From NCBI GenBank assembly GCA_036011305.1, contig DASCNA010000022.1, positions 1-64,000 of the forward strand: a DNA stretch of 64,000 nucleotides, written 5' to 3'. Shown here piece after piece: positions 62,276 through 64,000 of the stretch (position 1 is its first letter; each line of letters starts with the position of its first letter). The stretch comes from DASCNA01 sp036011305. GTDB lineage: Bacteria; Verrucomicrobiota; Lentisphaeria; Victivallales; GWF2-38-69. The notes beneath the pieces are model-generated. The model worked only from the letters and a program-made list of their open reading frames with translations. It ran no database searches and had not been told where the DNA came from. A program made the position numbers and the translations under genes.

Positions 62276-62692
62276 ATGCTGTATTCGAATAAAGAAAAAA
62301 AATATATTATTATAATTTCAATAATATCTATTCTCACCCTTTTATTATTGGTACTGCATAGTGAACTAAAAATCTTTGGTTTGTTTCCAGATGTATCACT
62401 ACAAAAATATACCACTTTCTGTAATATAATATATAATTTACAATTAATTTTTATCTTAACTCTTTTTGGTTTTCTTTATTTTTCTATCAGAGGAGCATGG
62501 AGAAGTCATGTGTATGGAAAAAGTGTAATTTTATATATAATTTCCATTCTAGTTACTATCCTTTATTTATTTTTTAACTATCCGTATACAACTTGGCCTA
62601 ATTTAAGTTTTTTCGGATGGACAATTTTTAACTGTCTGGGAATTGTTTTTATTATTTTATTTCTTTGCCTTACTATGAAAGCTCATAAGTAA
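62276..62692 (+). CDS. Small four-helix membrane protein, unknown
   Basis: A 138-residue protein with four hydrophobic segments (about 9-28, 50-70, 81-99 and 111-134) and short charged loops. It begins 15 nt after the K+-regulator gene with AGGT before the ATG, so it may belong to the same transcription unit. I recognise no family. A role tied to K+ transport would be a guess from position only. Confidence 0.6.
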   Translation: MLYSNKEKKYIIIISIISILTLLLLVLHSELKIFGLFPDVSLQKYTTFCNIIYNLQLIFILTLFGFLYFSIRGAWRSHVYGKSVILYIISILVTILYLFFNYPYTTWPNLSFFGWTIFNCLGIVFIILFLCLTMKAHK

Positions 62693-62878
62693 TGCAGTTT
62701 CTGTTGATTTCAGAATTATCAGTTACTGCAAAGTTAGATATAAATTGAACCTTCAATTATTTCTATTGGTAATTCTACAGAAAAAGAGATACTTTTTGTT
62801 ACGTATTTAATTTAAGAGAATAATTACGATGTTCTTTTGTAATTTTAATTAATATTATATTTTAAAGGAATTCAAAAT

Positions 62879-63640
62879 ATGAAGGTATTTTGCGCTTATA
62901 TAGCTGTTATAAGTCTTTTTTTTCTACCTTTTATGCTTAAAGCTGAAAACTGTAATAAGGATAATAATATTTCAACCATTTCTGTAAGTGGGAGAGCGGA
63001 AATATCTGTATCGGCTAATTTACTTAAAATAAGCTTGGCAGCTGTTTCAACAGACAAAACCCCAGAAGAAGCATTAAAAGAGAATAATGAAAAAATAACA
63101 GCAATTGTTAAAGCATTGAATACTATTGGGCTGGAGAAAAATTCGATTCAAACTCTTGGTTATACGTTAATTCCAAATCGGAATCCAAGACCTGATAAAC
63201 CTCCCAAAGATTGGAATCCGGTTGTAGGTTACACCGTAAATAATATACTTTTGGTAAAAACAAAAAAACTTAATTTAGCAGGTAAAATTATAGAAACTTC
63301 CGTTAAAGCCGGTGCAAATAAAATAAATTCGCTCAATTTTACTTTGGATAATCAAAATATTTATAAAAATCAAGTTATTGAAAAAGCTGTCGCAAACGCT
63401 TCTTCATTTGCTGAAACAATTGCAAAATCAACAAATAGCAAAATAGTAAAAATTAAAAGTGCTAATTTGGGGAATATTTATTCATTGGCAGATAATCCTA
63501 GAAATTATTCAAATAATTTTATGATGGTCAAGGGAGCTGAAAGCGCAGGCAGTTCTCCTTCAATCAATCCTGGAAAAATAAAAATTAATGCTAATGTTAA
63601 TATAACGTATATTATTATACCTTCAGATAAACTGCAGTAA
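62879..63640 (+). CDS. SIMPL-domain (DUF541) exported protein
   Basis: A 253-residue periplasmic or outer-envelope protein. A signal peptide (MKVFCAYIAVISLFFLPFMLKA) is followed by the SIMPL/DUF541 fold: ISTISVSGRAEISVSANLL, KNSIQTLGYTLIPNR and INSLNFTLDN. AAAGGA precedes the ATG. Homologues such as E. coli YggE and mammalian SIMPL are linked to oxidative stress or signalling, but the bacterial function is poorly defined. Confidence 0.85.
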   Translation: MKVFCAYIAVISLFFLPFMLKAENCNKDNNISTISVSGRAEISVSANLLKISLAAVSTDKTPEEALKENNEKITAIVKALNTIGLEKNSIQTLGYTLIPNRNPRPDKPPKDWNPVVGYTVNNILLVKTKKLNLAGKIIETSVKAGANKINSLNFTLDNQNIYKNQVIEKAVANASSFAETIAKSTNSKIVKIKSANLGNIYSLADNPRNYSNNFMMVKGAESAGSSPSINPGKIKINANVNITYIIIPSDKLQ

Positions 63641-63715
63641 ATTGTTTATTTAATCTATTTATAAACTATAATTATTGTAGTTATTTTAATTATAACTTTT
63701 TAAAGTATAGACATT

Positions 63716-64000
63716 ATGGATTCTCCAAAATCATTACAGTCAAACCCGTTTCAAAAAAGTGGGAAATTAAAAAAGAAAAATTCTTTTGATAACAGAGGAA
63801 GAATATTTACAAAACATCATGTCGGAGGAAAATTAGTAACTGTACCTGTCCTCAAAGATAATGGCGAACAATGGACAAGAGATGATAGAAATAGTAATGA
63901 TCCTATTCAGCGACAGGTCATAGACTCTTTGGATAACCTAAACCTGAAAAAACTATTAAAAGCTTGTGATATTATGAAAGTCAGCAAATGGGGAAAGGGG
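63716..64000 (+). CDS. Hypothetical protein, N-terminal fragment
   Basis: An open frame of 95 codons starting at ATG 63716 and running off the right edge. The visible part is polar and basic (MDSPKSLQSNPFQKSGKLKK), without signal peptide or membrane segment, and ends in KACDIMKVSKWGKG. No ribosome binding site is clear. I do not recognise it. Confidence 0.55.
   Translation, partial: MDSPKSLQSNPFQKSGKLKKKNSFDNRGRIFTKHHVGGKLVTVPVLKDNGEQWTRDDRNSNDPIQRQVIDSLDNLNLKKLLKACDIMKVSKWGKG

Noticed and set aside
1..64000. CRISPR arrays, insertion sequences, prophage or attachment sites
   Set aside because: No repeat-spacer pattern, transposase-like frame, integrase or flanking direct repeat near the tRNA-Ser gene was seen.

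Overview
The window is AT-rich, gene-dense chromosomal DNA from an anaerobic, fermentative, diderm (outer-membrane) bacterium. The outer membrane follows from a complete type II secretion operon with secretins and from a Pal-type lipoprotein. The anaerobic lifestyle is inferred from radical SAM enzymes, formate-tetrahydrofolate ligase, CoA-transferases and a 3-hydroxybutyryl-CoA dehydrogenase. I cannot assign a phylum from the sequence alone. There are no insertion sequences, phage genes or CRISPR arrays, so this looks like core or near-core genome with a few lineage-specific loci.

Layout. 1-4.5 kb: a truncated exported-protein gene, then a minus-strand cobalamin locus. This has a B12 riboswitch with an attenuator controlling a 41-codon peptide gene and a radical SAM/SPASM maturase, a cysteine-rich peptide gene interrupted by one in-frame stop, and cobB (cobyrinate a,c-diamide synthase). 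4.8-7.8 kb: fabH, a carboxymuconolactone-decarboxylase-family gene and a purine permease. 8.0-11.5 kb: molybdenum-cofactor operon moeA-moaA-moaC-MOSC/MogA fusion. 11.6-17.4 kb: a PqiA-type membrane protein, a Cat1/AbfT-type CoA-transferase and a facing gctAB-hbd cluster of acid fermentation. 17.8-23.0 kb: fhs and a GH38 alpha-mannosidase. 23.1-27.2 kb: a PhoR/PhoB-type two-component pair, a universal stress protein and the c-di-AMP module cdaA-cdaR, followed by tRNA-Ser(CGA).

27.4-41 kb: one minus-strand type II secretion operon in transcriptional order gspL-M-C-D-D-E-F-G-H-I-J-K. It carries two tandem secretin genes, and its gspH appears to start at AUC. 41.5-50 kb: K+ channel, short-repeat protein, GNAT, tatD, cysQ, an unusual phosphoribosyltransferase, a divergent NAD+-dependent DNA ligase and MgtC. 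50-57 kb: pal, ilvE, a fusion of a serine-less alpha/beta-hydrolase with an HHxxxDG acyltransferase, rhaD and pepD. 57-64 kb: cation transport (MgtA, and divergently TrkH/TrkA), a small membrane protein, a SIMPL-domain protein and a truncated hypothetical gene.

The best candidate for a little-described system is the B12-controlled peptide/radical-SAM locus at 0.35-4.5 kb. The riboswitch, attenuator, tiny peptide gene and maturase form one transcription unit, and a second Cys-rich peptide and cobB lie immediately upstream. The serine-less hydrolase/acyltransferase fusion (52.1-54.6 kb) and the tandem secretins are the next most interesting points.
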